Shown here: piece by piece, positions 46,021 through 55,057 of the stretch
Layout of the letters: each line of letters opens with the position of its first letter
How positions within the stretch are numbered: the first letter of the stretch is position 1
From: Devosia salina
GTDB lineage: Bacteria > Pseudomonadota > Alphaproteobacteria > Rhizobiales > Devosiaceae
Length of the DNA stretch: 64,000 nt
Direction: 5' to 3'
NCBI RefSeq assembly: GCF_019504385.1
Contig: NZ_CP080590.1
Span: 1,778,001-1,842,000, forward strand
Notes under the pieces: generated by a model
Database searches by the model: none
What the model saw: only the letters and a program-made list of their open reading frames with translations
What the model was told of the DNA's origin: nothing
Program-made: the position numbers and the translations under genes

Positions 46021-48522
46021 TCAGTCCGTCAGGCTTTCGAATGACCCAAGGCTCGGATCGAGGAAGGTGCCGTTGCCGCTGGGGCGCGTCGAGGGTCTGG
46101 AGTTGAACCCGGTAAAGCCGCTGCCATAGTTCTGCTGCATCATCTGCTCGCGCTGAATGGCGTCGAACGCCTGCACATCGAGCCCGATTACCGAAGTCAT
46201 CAGGTTCGGGCCGGTGCCGGGCTTGAAGGCCTCGGCGATTGCTTCTTCACCCTCGAAGGCCTTGACGCCGGTCGAGGGATTGATCCAGGCCGTGGTCATC
46301 CCCGCCGGGACGTTGAACGGCGTCGCCGGCTTGCCCTGCAGGGCCTTGGCCATGAAGCTGGTGAAGATCGGCACCGCCATGCCACCGCCCGTCGAAGACG
46401 AGCCCATGGACCGCGGCTGGTCGTAGCCGACATAGATGCCCACCGCCAGTTCTGGGGTAAAGCCCACGAACCAGGCATCCTTGTAGTCATTGGTCGTGCC
46501 GGTCTTGCCTGCCACCGGCCGGTTGAGCGCCCGGGCCGCGGTGGCCGTGCCGCGCTGCACCACGCCTTCCATCATCGAGGTGATCTGATAGGCCGTCATC
46601 GGGTCGAGAACCTGCGGCCGGTTGTCGATGATGCGCGGCTCCCCCTGCCCGTGCCAGTCCTCCGCCTCGCACCCGTCACAGACGCGCTGGTCGTGCCGGA
46701 ACACCGTGGAGCCATAGCGGTCCTGGATGCGATCGATCAGCGTCGGCACGATCTTGCGGCCGCCATTGGCGATCGTGGCATAGGCGGCCGTCATCCGCAT
46801 CGCAGTGGTCTCGCCGGCGCCCAGCGCCATGGCCAGCACCGGCTGCATATTGTCGTATATGCCGAACAATTGCGCATAATCGGCAATCAGCGGCATGCCG
46901 ATATCGCGGGCCAGCCGCACCGTCATCACGTTTCGGCTGCGCTCGATGCCGCGCCGCAGGGTCTGGGGACCGTAGAATTCCTGGGCATAGTTTTCCGGCC
47001 GCCACACCGAGCCGTCGGCCATGCGCACTTCGACCGGTGCATCCAGCACCACCGAGGCCGGCGTATAGCCATTGTCGAGCGCCGCGGCATAGACGATCGG
47101 CTTGAAGGCCGAGCCCGGCTGGCGCAGCGCCTGCGTCGCCCGGTTGAACTCGCTTTCGGCAAAGGAAAAGCCCCCGACCATGGCCAGCACGCGCCCGGTG
47201 CGCGGGTCCATGGCCACCAGCGCCCCTTCGATCTCGGGCACCTGCTCGAGCGTATAGACGCCCTGCTTGCCGGCCACCGGGGACACATAGACCACGTCAC
47301 CCACCTTGAGCAGGTCCTGCACGGGCTTTGACACCCACTTGATCTCGGGACCCGACAGTGTGCCCTCCACACGCTCTTCGGCAATGCGCCCATCGACATC
47401 GTCCTCCGGGCGGAGGCCGATGCGCGCCTGGTTGCCCCCAACTTCGAGGACGACGGCCAATTGCCATTCGGGCACATCGCTCAGCGGCACGATCTCCGAG
47501 ACTGCTGCGCCCCAGTCCTCGCCGAGCTCGACACTCGCCACCGGCCCGCGGAAGCCGCGTCGATGGTCATAGTCGATCAATCCATCCATGAGCGCACGCC
47601 GGGCATATTCCTGCAGGCGCGGCTCGAGCGTCGTGCGCACCGAAAGCCCGCCGCCATAGAGCTGGTCTTCGCCATAGAGCTTGGCCAGTTCGCGGCGCAC
47701 CTCCTCGGTGAAATATTCGGCCGAGTAGAGCTGGCTGCCGGCGGCACGCGGAATGACGTTGAGCGGCTCCTTCTTGGCGGCCTCAGCGTCCTCATAGGTC
47801 ACGTAGCCATTCTCGACCATGCGGTCGATCACCCAGTTCCGGCGCTCGATGGCCGCTTCTGTGCGCCGGAAGGGATGGTAATTGTTGGGGCCCTTGGGCA
47901 GTGCCGCGATATAGGCGGCCTCGGGCAGGGTCAGCTGGTAGAGCGCCTTGTCGAAATAGTTCAGCGCCGCCGCGGCAACGCCATAGGAATTGAGGCCAAG
48001 GAAGATCTCGTTGAGATAGAGCTCGAGAATCTTGTTCTTTGAGAAGGTGGACTCGATCCGGAGCGCCAGCACGGCCTCCTGGATCTTGCGGTCCCAGGTC
48101 TGCTCCGAGGTGAGCAGGAAGTTCTTGGCCACCTGCTGGGTGATCGAGGAGCCACCGCCCTGGATGGAATTATTGCCGTCCAGTCGCGCCACCAGATTGT
48201 CGCGCACGGCCCGGATGACGCCGTCCACGGCAATCCCGCTATGGCTGTAGAAATCCTTGTCTTCGGCCGAGAGGAACGCCTGGATAACCAGGGGCGGTAC
48301 CGTCTCGATCGGCTGGAACAGCCGCCGCTCCCGCGCATATTCGGCCAGCAGCGTGCCGTCGGCCGCGTGCACGCGCGTCGTCACAGGCGGCTGGTAGTCC
48401 TTGAGGACGGTATAGTCGGGTAGTTGCGCGGTTACCGTTGCCACATAGATGGCCGCGGCCGCCACGCCCCCCAACGCGAGGAACATGCCAAATCCGAACA
48501 ACCAGCCAAGCAGACGGAACAT
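46021..48522 (-). CDS. mrcA: Penicillin-binding protein 1A
   Basis: A bifunctional class A PBP of 833 residues. N-terminal membrane anchor (residues 5-28), GT51 glycosyltransferase with SAEDKDFYSHSGI near residue 88 and GGSSITQQVAKNF near 125, then an OB-like insertion and a transpeptidase with SAFKPIVYA near 460 and KTGTTND near 655. It makes and crosslinks peptidoglycan. It lies downstream of the amidase gene in the same direction. Confidence 0.95.
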   Translation of the reverse strand: MFRLLGWLFGFGMFLALGGVAAAAIYVATVTAQLPDYTVLKDYQPPVTTRVHAADGTLLAEYARERRLFQPIETVPPLVIQAFLSAEDKDFYSHSGIAVDGVIRAVRDNLVARLDGNNSIQGGGSSITQQVAKNFLLTSEQTWDRKIQEAVLALRIESTFSKNKILELYLNEIFLGLNSYGVAAAALNYFDKALYQLTLPEAAYIAALPKGPNNYHPFRRTEAAIERRNWVIDRMVENGYVTYEDAEAAKKEPLNVIPRAAGSQLYSAEYFTEEVRRELAKLYGEDQLYGGGLSVRTTLEPRLQEYARRALMDGLIDYDHRRGFRGPVASVELGEDWGAAVSEIVPLSDVPEWQLAVVLEVGGNQARIGLRPEDDVDGRIAEERVEGTLSGPEIKWVSKPVQDLLKVGDVVYVSPVAGKQGVYTLEQVPEIEGALVAMDPRTGRVLAMVGGFSFAESEFNRATQALRQPGSAFKPIVYAAALDNGYTPASVVLDAPVEVRMADGSVWRPENYAQEFYGPQTLRRGIERSRNVMTVRLARDIGMPLIADYAQLFGIYDNMQPVLAMALGAGETTAMRMTAAYATIANGGRKIVPTLIDRIQDRYGSTVFRHDQRVCDGCEAEDWHGQGEPRIIDNRPQVLDPMTAYQITSMMEGVVQRGTATAARALNRPVAGKTGTTNDYKDAWFVGFTPELAVGIYVGYDQPRSMGSSSTGGGMAVPIFTSFMAKALQGKPATPFNVPAGMTTAWINPSTGVKAFEGEEAIAEAFKPGTGPNLMTSVIGLDVQAFDAIQREQMMQQNYGSGFTGFNSRPSTRPSGNGTFLDPSLGSFESLTD

Positions 48523-48606
48523 GCGGTCAGGGTCTCCGTGCCTGGAGCGCAGTCACGAGCAGATCATAACAGAACCGGTCCGCGATTGTGATCGGCGCCC
48601 TATCCA

Positions 48607-49836
48607 TCATTGCTCTTCCTCAAGACTGTCAAAATAGGTGGAAATCCCGCGTGCTATGGCTTCGGCCGTCCGGTCCTGCCAGTCCGACTGCATCAGGTTG
48701 GCCATGTCGCTGGCATTGGAAAGGAACCCCAGTTCGATCAGCACCGACGGCACATCCGGCGCCTGCAGCACGAAGAAATCCGCCTGCCGCACGGGGAAAC
48801 GCCGCAGCGCCACGCTCGGTTCAAGCTGATGCACGATTGACTGTGCAGCCATATAGGACTGCACCCGCATTTCGCGCCGCATCAGGTCGAGCAATATATC
48901 CACGACTTCCGGCGCCATGGTTTGCGGCATGGCGAAGCCGGCAATGACATCGGTAGCGTTTTCGTTGTCTGCCAGCACCTTGTCCAATACGTCGGTGGCG
49001 TTCTCGTCGCGGGTATAGACCGAGGCGCCCCGGATTTCGGGCTGCTGGAAACTGTCTGCGTGCAGCGAAATGAACAGGTCCGCCTTGTTCGAGCGGGCCA
49101 ACTCCACCCGCTCTTCCAGTCGCAGATAGGAATCGTCTTCACGGGTCAGCGCCACGTCGAACCGCCCCGATTCGACCAGCAATTCCTGCAGGCGCAGTGA
49201 GAACGCCAGCACGATATCCTTCTCCTTGATCCCGCCAACCGCCTCGGCGCCACTGTCGATGCCGCCATGGCCGGGGTCGATCACCACCAGCGGTCGGCTG
49301 GCAATGGGCAGTTCCGATCCGCCTGCGGGGGTCGACTCCGCTGGCACCACCGTCTCGGACGCCGCCTTGTCGCGCTCGACATTGGCCGCGAATTCCTCCG
49401 CCGTCGCCGGGATGATGTCGACCACCAACCGCGCCGGCTGGTCTTCGAAAGCGTCCAGCACATAGGCCTGCTGCACCTGTGCGGGGCCGGCCAGGGTCAG
49501 CGTGGTGCGCACCCGGTCCGCGGCGGCCTGCTCGATGGCATAGGCCGACACCAGGCCTTCCTCGCTCGGCACGCCGTCCGGCTCAGGTACCGAAAACGTG
49601 CCGGCGCGAACATCGATGGCAAGCCGTTGCGGATCGTCGAGGGACACAAAGGAGAATTCGGTGCGCGCCGCCAGGTCGACCACCAGCCGCGCCCGTTCAG
49701 GCGTGGCGGTAATCCGGGCATCGATGACATTGGGCAAGGGCGGCAGCACAGCCGCATCCTGCGCCGCAACGGCCTGCAGGCTGGCCAGCAGCGTCACCAG
49801 GCCCAGCAAAAGGCGTATCACAAACTGTCTGGTCAA
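48607..49836 (-). CDS. N-acetylmuramoyl-L-alanine amidase with AMIN domain
   Basis: An AmiC-like periplasmic amidase of about 409 residues. A signal peptide (VIRLLLGLVTLLASLQAVAA) is followed by an AMIN domain (ERARLVVDLAARTEFSFV near residue 45) and an Amidase_3 domain with VIDPGHGGIDSGA near 185 (His, Glu) and ISLHADSF near 255. A TTG at 49836 is chosen; GTG at 49821 is possible. The frame extends far upstream into non-coding sequence. Next to mrcA, so it acts in septal wall splitting. Confidence 0.87.
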   Translation of the reverse strand: MTRQFVIRLLLGLVTLLASLQAVAAQDAAVLPPLPNVIDARITATPERARLVVDLAARTEFSFVSLDDPQRLAIDVRAGTFSVPEPDGVPSEEGLVSAYAIEQAAADRVRTTLTLAGPAQVQQAYVLDAFEDQPARLVVDIIPATAEEFAANVERDKAASETVVPAESTPAGGSELPIASRPLVVIDPGHGGIDSGAEAVGGIKEKDIVLAFSLRLQELLVESGRFDVALTREDDSYLRLEERVELARSNKADLFISLHADSFQQPEIRGASVYTRDENATDVLDKVLADNENATDVIAGFAMPQTMAPEVVDILLDLMRREMRVQSYMAAQSIVHQLEPSVALRRFPVRQADFFVLQAPDVPSVLIELGFLSNASDMANLMQSDWQDRTAEAIARGISTYFDSLEEEQ

Positions 49837-50183
49837 GACGTCGACCGGCTCCCACGAATTCGAGCCGCTAGATGGCGCCGCGATACGGCGATTCTTCGGC
49901 AGATGTGGCCTTATGCGATGATTTGCGTTCAGGGCCAAGGAACGAGGCGGTAAAACCGGCGTGCGGCACCGGATTTGACTTTCCTGTTGCCATTCCGGCG
50001 CAACTTTCCTACACGCTTGTAATGCAGGTGCGTGTGTTTCGCGGCCGTTTTCGGGGTATCGACTATGCCCCCTATGGCCCGGAGCGGACGTTGCGGTTTC
50101 AACGCCCTGCATTGACGAATTTCGGCCCAACCGGGCCGGACGGTGCCAGGCCCAGCGCCTGACACCCAATAGGAAGAGGTCAT
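49837..50183. other. Upstream part of the rne leader region
   Basis: A gene-free stretch between the amidase (minus) and rne (plus). A possible promoter on the plus strand is TTGCCA around 49986 with TACACG 17 bases later. The rest of the leader, 50184-50397, holds an overlapping small ORF described separately. The whole gap is 560 bases. Confidence 0.35.
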
Positions 50184-50468
50184 ATGGCCCGCTGGCGAAC
50201 AAAGCGCGACGCGATCGAAATATCCGATTGCCGCTTTGCTTCGCCCTCAAAGCCGGCCGTGACCGCACAGACCATGGCGCTGAACGTGAGAGGTTCGCGC
50301 CTCCCAACATCAAACCTATTCGCCCCGCAATGCGCCACGACCAGGATGCCGGCTATCCGGCGCCCTCTTGTCGGCGCGCGGGCGCGCGGAGCTCATTATG
50401 GCGACCAAGAGAATGCTGGTGGATGCCATCCACCCGGAAGAAACACGGATTGTCGTTACCGCCGGTAA
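50184..50468 (+). CDS. Possible leader ORF overlapping the rne start
   Basis: A 94-codon frame with a strong AGGAAGAGG (50171-50179) five bases before its ATG. Starts MARWRTKRDAIEISD, very basic, with no domain I recognise. It runs past the rne ATG (50398) in another frame, overlapping by 71 bases. It could be a translated leader that senses or couples translation of rne, or a chance ORF; no comparative evidence is available. Confidence 0.35.
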   Translation: MARWRTKRDAIEISDCRFASPSKPAVTAQTMALNVRGSRLPTSNLFAPQCATTRMPAIRRPLVGARARGAHYGDQENAGGCHPPGRNTDCRYRR

Positions 50469-53076
50469 CCGGCTCGAGGAATTCGACTTCGAATCGGCGA
50501 CCCGCCGCCAGTTGCGGGGCAATATCTACCTCGCGAAAGTCACGCGGGTTGAGCCGAGCCTGCAGGCGGCCTTTGTCGAATATGGCGGCAACCGCCACGG
50601 CTTCCTCGCCTTTTCGGAAATCCATCCCGATTACTACCAGATCCCCGTGGCCGATCGCGAAGCCCTCTTGCGCGACGAGGAGCACGAGGACGAGCACCAC
50701 GACGACACCGACGACACGGTTTCGCTGCCCGAGGGCGTGAGCGAGCCTGACGCGGAAGCCGACCCGCAGGAACCGGGCGACGCCGGCCATATCGAGCAAG
50801 CCCCCGCCAATAGCGAGCCGGTGGAATCCATCGGTGGTGCCGATGCGCTCGAGGAAGTGCCCGAGCGCCGCCGGTCCAGCCAGCAGCGCCGCCACCAGTA
50901 CAAGATCCAGGAAGTGATTAAGCGCCGCCAGGTCATGCTGGTGCAGGTCGTCAAGGAAGAACGCGGCAATAAGGGCGCCGCGCTCACCACCTATCTTTCG
51001 CTGGCCGGACGCTATTCCGTGCTGATGCCCAATACCGCCCGTGGCGGTGGCATTTCGCGCAAGATCACCAATGCGGCCGACCGCAAGCGTTTGAAGGAAA
51101 TCACCGCCGACCTGGAAGTGCCGCAGGGCATGGGCGTCATCCTGCGCACGGCCGGTGCCTCGCGCACCAAGGCCGAGGTCAAGCGCGACTTCGAATATCT
51201 GATGCGCCTGTGGGAAAGCGTGCGCACGCTGACGCTGGAGAGCTCGGCGCCGTGCCTCGTCTATGAGGAAGGTTCGCTCATCAAGCGCACCATCCGCGAC
51301 CTTTACAACAAGGACATCGATGAAGTTCTCGTGGCGGGCGACAACGCCTATCGCGAGGCCAAGGACTTCATGAAGATGATCATGCCGTCCCACGCCAAGA
51401 ACGTGAAGCCTTACGGCGAAGAGCAGCCCCTTTTCTCCAAGTTCGGCGTCGAGAACCAGCTCGACCAGATGTTCTCGCCCACAGTCACCCTGCCCTCGGG
51501 CGGCTATATCGTCATCAACCCGACCGAGGCGCTCGTTTCCATCGACGTGAACTCGGGCCGCTCCACCAAGGAGCACAATATCGAAGACACCGCCCTCCAG
51601 ACCAATCTGGAAGCGGCCGAGGAAGTGGCCCGCCAGCTCCGCCTGCGCGATCTGGCCGGCCTCATCGTCATCGACTTCATCGACATGATGGAGAACCGGT
51701 CGAACCGAGCCGTCGAGCGCAAGCTCAAGGATTGCCTCAAGGACGATCGCGCCCGCATCCAGGTTGGCCGGATATCCCATTTCGGCCTCATGGAAATGAG
51801 CCGCCAGCGCATCCGCTTCGGCGTGGTGGAAAGCTCCACCCACAAGTGCCCGATCTGCGATGGCACCGGTCTCGTGCGGTCCACCGAAAGCCTGGCGCTG
51901 ATGATCATGCGCCACATCGAGGATCACGTCCTGCGCAAGCAGGGCCAGTCCATCAATGTCCGGGTGCCCGTGGAAGTGGCGCTCTACATCCTCAACTACA
52001 AGCGCGAGACCCTGTCGCAGCTTGAGATGCGCAACAACCTCTCCATCACCATCACTGCCGATGGCAAGATGACCGGTCACCAGTTCGCCATCGAAAAGGG
52101 CGAGGCCCGGGTCTCGGCCTATGCCGATCAGCGTGCCGCCGCCCATGTGCGGGTCGACAGTGCCGTGATCGAGGATGCTGACGAGGACGAGGTCGAAGCC
52201 GAGGTCGAAGAGGCCGAGGAGACCGAAGCCCGTTCCGCCGACCAGGGCGAAGGGGAAGGCAGTGGCCGCCGCCGCCGTCGTCGTCGTCGTCGCGGTGGTC
52301 GCAATGGCGATCAGCCCGCGCAGCAGGCGTCCGAAACTGGTGCCGATGCCGAAGCGGATTCCGACGCCGAAGGCGAAGACGAGGATGGCAGCGAGGATGC
52401 TGCGGCCCGCCAGGCCGTCGAGGGTGATGGCGATGGCGAAAACCGCCGCCGCCGTCGTCGTGGTCGCCGCGGTGGCCGCCGCAATCGCCGCGATCAGAAT
52501 GGCGAGACCGGGTCCGAAGCCGCGGAGGCCGCGGTCTCGGCGCCGGAAGACGCCGTGATCGAGCATGTCGAAATGAACGCCGGGCCGGAAACGGCAGAAG
52601 CGTCTGCAGCCGAGGAAAAGCCGGCTGAAAAGCCCAAGCGCACCCGTCGCAAGAAGGTTACCGAAACCGAGGAATCGGCGCCTGCCGAATCCGCGCCGGT
52701 TGAAGCGATCACCACCGACGAAACGCCCGCTGAACCGGCTGCCGAGGAAAAACCGAAGCGCAAGCCGCGTGCGCGCAAGCCCAAGGCCGAGGCCGCAGAA
52801 TCTGCGCCAGAGGCAGCGGTCTCCGAGGCCGCGCCGGCCAAGACCAGGGCTACGAGGGCAACCAAGGCCGCCAAGGCGGAAGAACCTGCCGCTGAGCCCG
52901 CTGCCGAGGAGAAGCCGGCCCGCTCGCGCCGCGTCAAGAAGGAACTACCGCCCGAAGGCGTGGTGGTGACCTCCAGCGCCTCCGCGCCTGCTGCCGAGGA
53001 GGCCGAACAGCCCGAAGGCGAGCCGGACAAGAAGAAGAAGGTCGGCTGGTGGCAGCGCCGCCTCGGCCTCGGCTAG
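50398..53076 (+). CDS. rne: Ribonuclease E
   Basis: RNase E makes the main endonucleolytic cuts in mRNA and rRNA processing and nucleates the degradosome. The 892-residue protein has the S1 region split by an acidic insertion (DEEHEDEHHDDTDD near residue 98), a 5'-sensor/DNase I-like core with catalytic Asp in SIDVNSGRSTKE near 382 and VIDFIDMMENR near 424, and a zinc-link CPICDGTG near 483. After residue 590 the tail is acid-rich, then basic (RRRRRRRRGGR near 620, repeated near 690) and Ala/Glu/Lys-rich, the scaffold part. ATG at 50398 gives MATKRMLVDAIHPEE. Confidence 0.95.
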   Translation: MATKRMLVDAIHPEETRIVVTAGNRLEEFDFESATRRQLRGNIYLAKVTRVEPSLQAAFVEYGGNRHGFLAFSEIHPDYYQIPVADREALLRDEEHEDEHHDDTDDTVSLPEGVSEPDAEADPQEPGDAGHIEQAPANSEPVESIGGADALEEVPERRRSSQQRRHQYKIQEVIKRRQVMLVQVVKEERGNKGAALTTYLSLAGRYSVLMPNTARGGGISRKITNAADRKRLKEITADLEVPQGMGVILRTAGASRTKAEVKRDFEYLMRLWESVRTLTLESSAPCLVYEEGSLIKRTIRDLYNKDIDEVLVAGDNAYREAKDFMKMIMPSHAKNVKPYGEEQPLFSKFGVENQLDQMFSPTVTLPSGGYIVINPTEALVSIDVNSGRSTKEHNIEDTALQTNLEAAEEVARQLRLRDLAGLIVIDFIDMMENRSNRAVERKLKDCLKDDRARIQVGRISHFGLMEMSRQRIRFGVVESSTHKCPICDGTGLVRSTESLALMIMRHIEDHVLRKQGQSINVRVPVEVALYILNYKRETLSQLEMRNNLSITITADGKMTGHQFAIEKGEARVSAYADQRAAAHVRVDSAVIEDADEDEVEAEVEEAEETEARSADQGEGEGSGRRRRRRRRRGGRNGDQPAQQASETGADAEADSDAEGEDEDGSEDAAARQAVEGDGDGENRRRRRRGRRGGRRNRRDQNGETGSEAAEAAVSAPEDAVIEHVEMNAGPETAEASAAEEKPAEKPKRTRRKKVTETEESAPAESAPVEAITTDETPAEPAAEEKPKRKPRARKPKAEAAESAPEAAVSEAAPAKTRATRATKAAKAEEPAAEPAAEEKPARSRRVKKELPPEGVVVTSSASAPAAEEAEQPEGEPDKKKKVGWWQRRLGLG

Positions 53077-53180
53077 AGCGCTTTCAGCAAAAGTGGACAC
53101 CACTTTTGCGGTTCGAAAGCGTGACAAAACAAACAGATAGAGCTCCCGTTCTGATTCAATCAGAACGGGAATTGCTCTAG
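53077..53180. repeat. Dispersed intergenic palindromic element after rne
   Basis: Two nested palindromes: CGCTTTC (53079-53085)/GAAAGCG (53115-53121) around CAAAAGTGG (53088-53096)/CCACTTTTG (53100-53108), and TAGAGC (53138-53143)/GCTCTA (53174-53179) around CCCGTTCTGATT (53145-53156)/AATCAGAACGGG (53158-53169). The sequence is of the known RIME-like kind spread through rhizobial genomes. The rne stop codon TAG is part of its border. Confidence 0.8.
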
Positions 53181-53187
53181 AAGCATC

Positions 53188-53213
53188 AAGGGCGGCCTCC
53201 GGGCCGCCCTTTT
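53188..53213 (+). terminator. Rho-independent terminator after rne
   Basis: GGGCGGCC (53190-53197), loop TCCG, GGCCGCCC (53202-53209), TTTT. It can also act on the opposite strand. Confidence 0.88.
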
Positions 53214-53248
53214 CGTTGGTCGATGCTGCGGACGTCGTGGGTGCCGCT

Positions 53249-53754
53249 TCACCGGTCCGGGAAATACCGGAACACCACGTCGCCCTCATCCTGGACCGCT
53301 GCCGTGTCGTCGCGCACGCCGCCTAGCCGCGACGAGACGGCCATCGACTTGTGATTATCAGGGTCGAAATAGCTGACCAGCGTCTCCAAACCCAGGCTCC
53401 CAAAGGCCCAGTCGCGCAGCGCCGCGCCGGCTTCGGTGGCATAACCCCTGCCCTCAAAGCCCTCATAGAGCATCCAGCCGAGTTCCTTTTCGGGAAACAT
53501 CGGCCCGTGATTGATCCCGACCTGGCCGACGCATGCCCGCTCTCCTTGAGGTCGATCATCAGCGCGCCGTGGCCATAGAGCTCCCACATCGCCACGTCGC
53601 TGGAAAACATGCCCCAGGCCGCCCAACCTTTGTGGGGGCCACCCATCATCCGGGACCGGTCCGAGGCCATGAATGCCGCATAGGCGGGATAGTCGGCCAT
53701 TGCCGGCGCCCGCAGCACCAGCCGGTCGGTGTAGAGGGTCGGTATGGCGCCCAT
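53249..53754 (-). pseudogene. GNAT acetyltransferase with a frameshift
   Basis: The N-terminal half (MGAIPTLYTDRLVLRAPAM to MIDLKES) and the C-terminal half (CVGQVGINHGPMFPEKELGW, FEGRGYATEAGAALRD, the acetyl-CoA motif, to FRYFPDR) are in different frames. The junction falls at about 53536-53538 in a three-base C run (GGG on the coding strand); one extra G would restore KESGACVGQVG. A 1-base deletion or an error in the read explains it. Its start overlaps the end of the aminotransferase. Confidence 0.75.
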
Positions 53755-54929
53755 CACCCGCCCGCCGCCAGGAATTTCCGCATCCGTTCGAGCGCCATCT
53801 CGATGCTGCTCTGCGTCCCGGCATAGCCGAAGCGCACGAAGCCATTGCCATTGGTCCGGTCGAAGTCGATCCCCGGCGTCGCGGCCACGCCCGCCCGGTC
53901 CAGCATGTTCAGGCAGAAGTCCATCGCATCATTGGAAAACCGGCTGATCCCCGCATAGGCATAGAAGGCGCCATCGCCATCGCCGGGCATGTCGAATCCC
54001 AGCTCTCGCAGCCCCTGCCCCAGCAACAGCCGGTTCTGGGCATAGGCGGCCTTCTGTTCTTCGGCATAGTCCCGCTCTTCAAGCGCCACCGTCGCGCCGA
54101 TCTGGCTCAGCGTCGGCGCCGAAATGAACAGGTTCTGCTGCAGGATTTCGGCTCGCCGGATCAGGGCTTCGGGCAGCACCATCCAGCCGATGCGCCAGCC
54201 GGTCATGCAGTAATATTTCGAGAAGCTGTTGATGACGATGGCATCGCGGGTCAGTTCCAGCGCGCTGACCGAGGGGCCCGCATAGTCCAGCCCATGATAG
54301 ATTTCGTCCGAGATGAACGTCACCCCCAACCGCGCGCAGGTGCCGATGATATCGGCCAGTTGCGCCCGGTCGACCGCCGCGCCCGTCGGATTGGCCGGAC
54401 TGGCGAACAATAGCCCCTCGAACGGCTGCTGCGCATAGGCGGCCGCGATCTGCTCTCCGGTCAACCGCCAGCCATTGGCCGCGCTCACCGGAATTTCCGC
54501 CACCCCGAACCCCAGGCCCAGCAGCGTATTCACATAGGCCGGATAGCCGGGCCTTGTAATGGCAATGCGCGCGCCCGGCCTGAACGCGGTATGAAAGGCC
54601 AGGATGAACCCGGCCGACGAACCCATCGTGGCCAGGATCAGCTCCGAGTCGACACTGGCTCCATGCTGCCGTTCATAATAGGTGGCCAGGCCCTCCCTGA
54701 GGCCCGTCAGGCCCTTGGCATTGGTATAGCCCTGCGGCTCCGGCAGGGCGCGCGCCACCGCTTCAATGACCCGCGGCGCCGGCGGCGCGCCCGGTTCCCC
54801 GACTTCCAGGTGGCACACGCTCCGGCCCTGCGCTTCAAGCGCCTTGGCGCGCTTGAGAATGTCCATGGCAAAGAACGGCATCAGGCCGTCGGGCGAAGGG
54901 GTCAACATGGGCGCTCCGTATCCTTGCAT
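53754..54929 (-). CDS. Pyridoxal-phosphate-dependent aminotransferase, class I/II
   Basis: A 391-residue fold-type I aminotransferase. PLP-binding elements are visible: PANPTGAAVD near residue 178, ISDEIYHGLDY near 208, and the Schiff-base Lys in NSFSKYYCMTGWRIGW near 236. Resembles the aspartate/valine-like aminotransferases of the order. Substrate not assignable. It ends as the acetyltransferase remnant begins. Confidence 0.9.
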   Translation of the reverse strand: MQGYGAPMLTPSPDGLMPFFAMDILKRAKALEAQGRSVCHLEVGEPGAPPAPRVIEAVARALPEPQGYTNAKGLTGLREGLATYYERQHGASVDSELILATMGSSAGFILAFHTAFRPGARIAITRPGYPAYVNTLLGLGFGVAEIPVSAANGWRLTGEQIAAAYAQQPFEGLLFASPANPTGAAVDRAQLADIIGTCARLGVTFISDEIYHGLDYAGPSVSALELTRDAIVINSFSKYYCMTGWRIGWMVLPEALIRRAEILQQNLFISAPTLSQIGATVALEERDYAEEQKAAYAQNRLLLGQGLRELGFDMPGDGDGAFYAYAGISRFSNDAMDFCLNMLDRAGVAATPGIDFDRTNGNGFVRFGYAGTQSSIEMALERMRKFLAAGG

Positions 54930-55057
54930 TCGGGGTAGCCCGAAGCGTCCGGCTTCTCAACAACAATTGAAGCGCCCTTGAACCGAGCCACCTGATACGG
55001 GTGCTACTCTGCCCACGGTCTGCTACAGAAGACCGCAAGACTCGCCTGGAGCCACCT

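Noticed and set aside
50353..52566. 737-codon minus-strand frame opposite rne
   Set aside because: Shadow of rne, with no family features; RNase E motifs on the plus strand are unmistakable.
52255..52960. Repeats in the rne tail, considered as a CRISPR or satellite
   Set aside because: They are codon repeats for Arg, Glu and Ala within one frame, without regular spacers.
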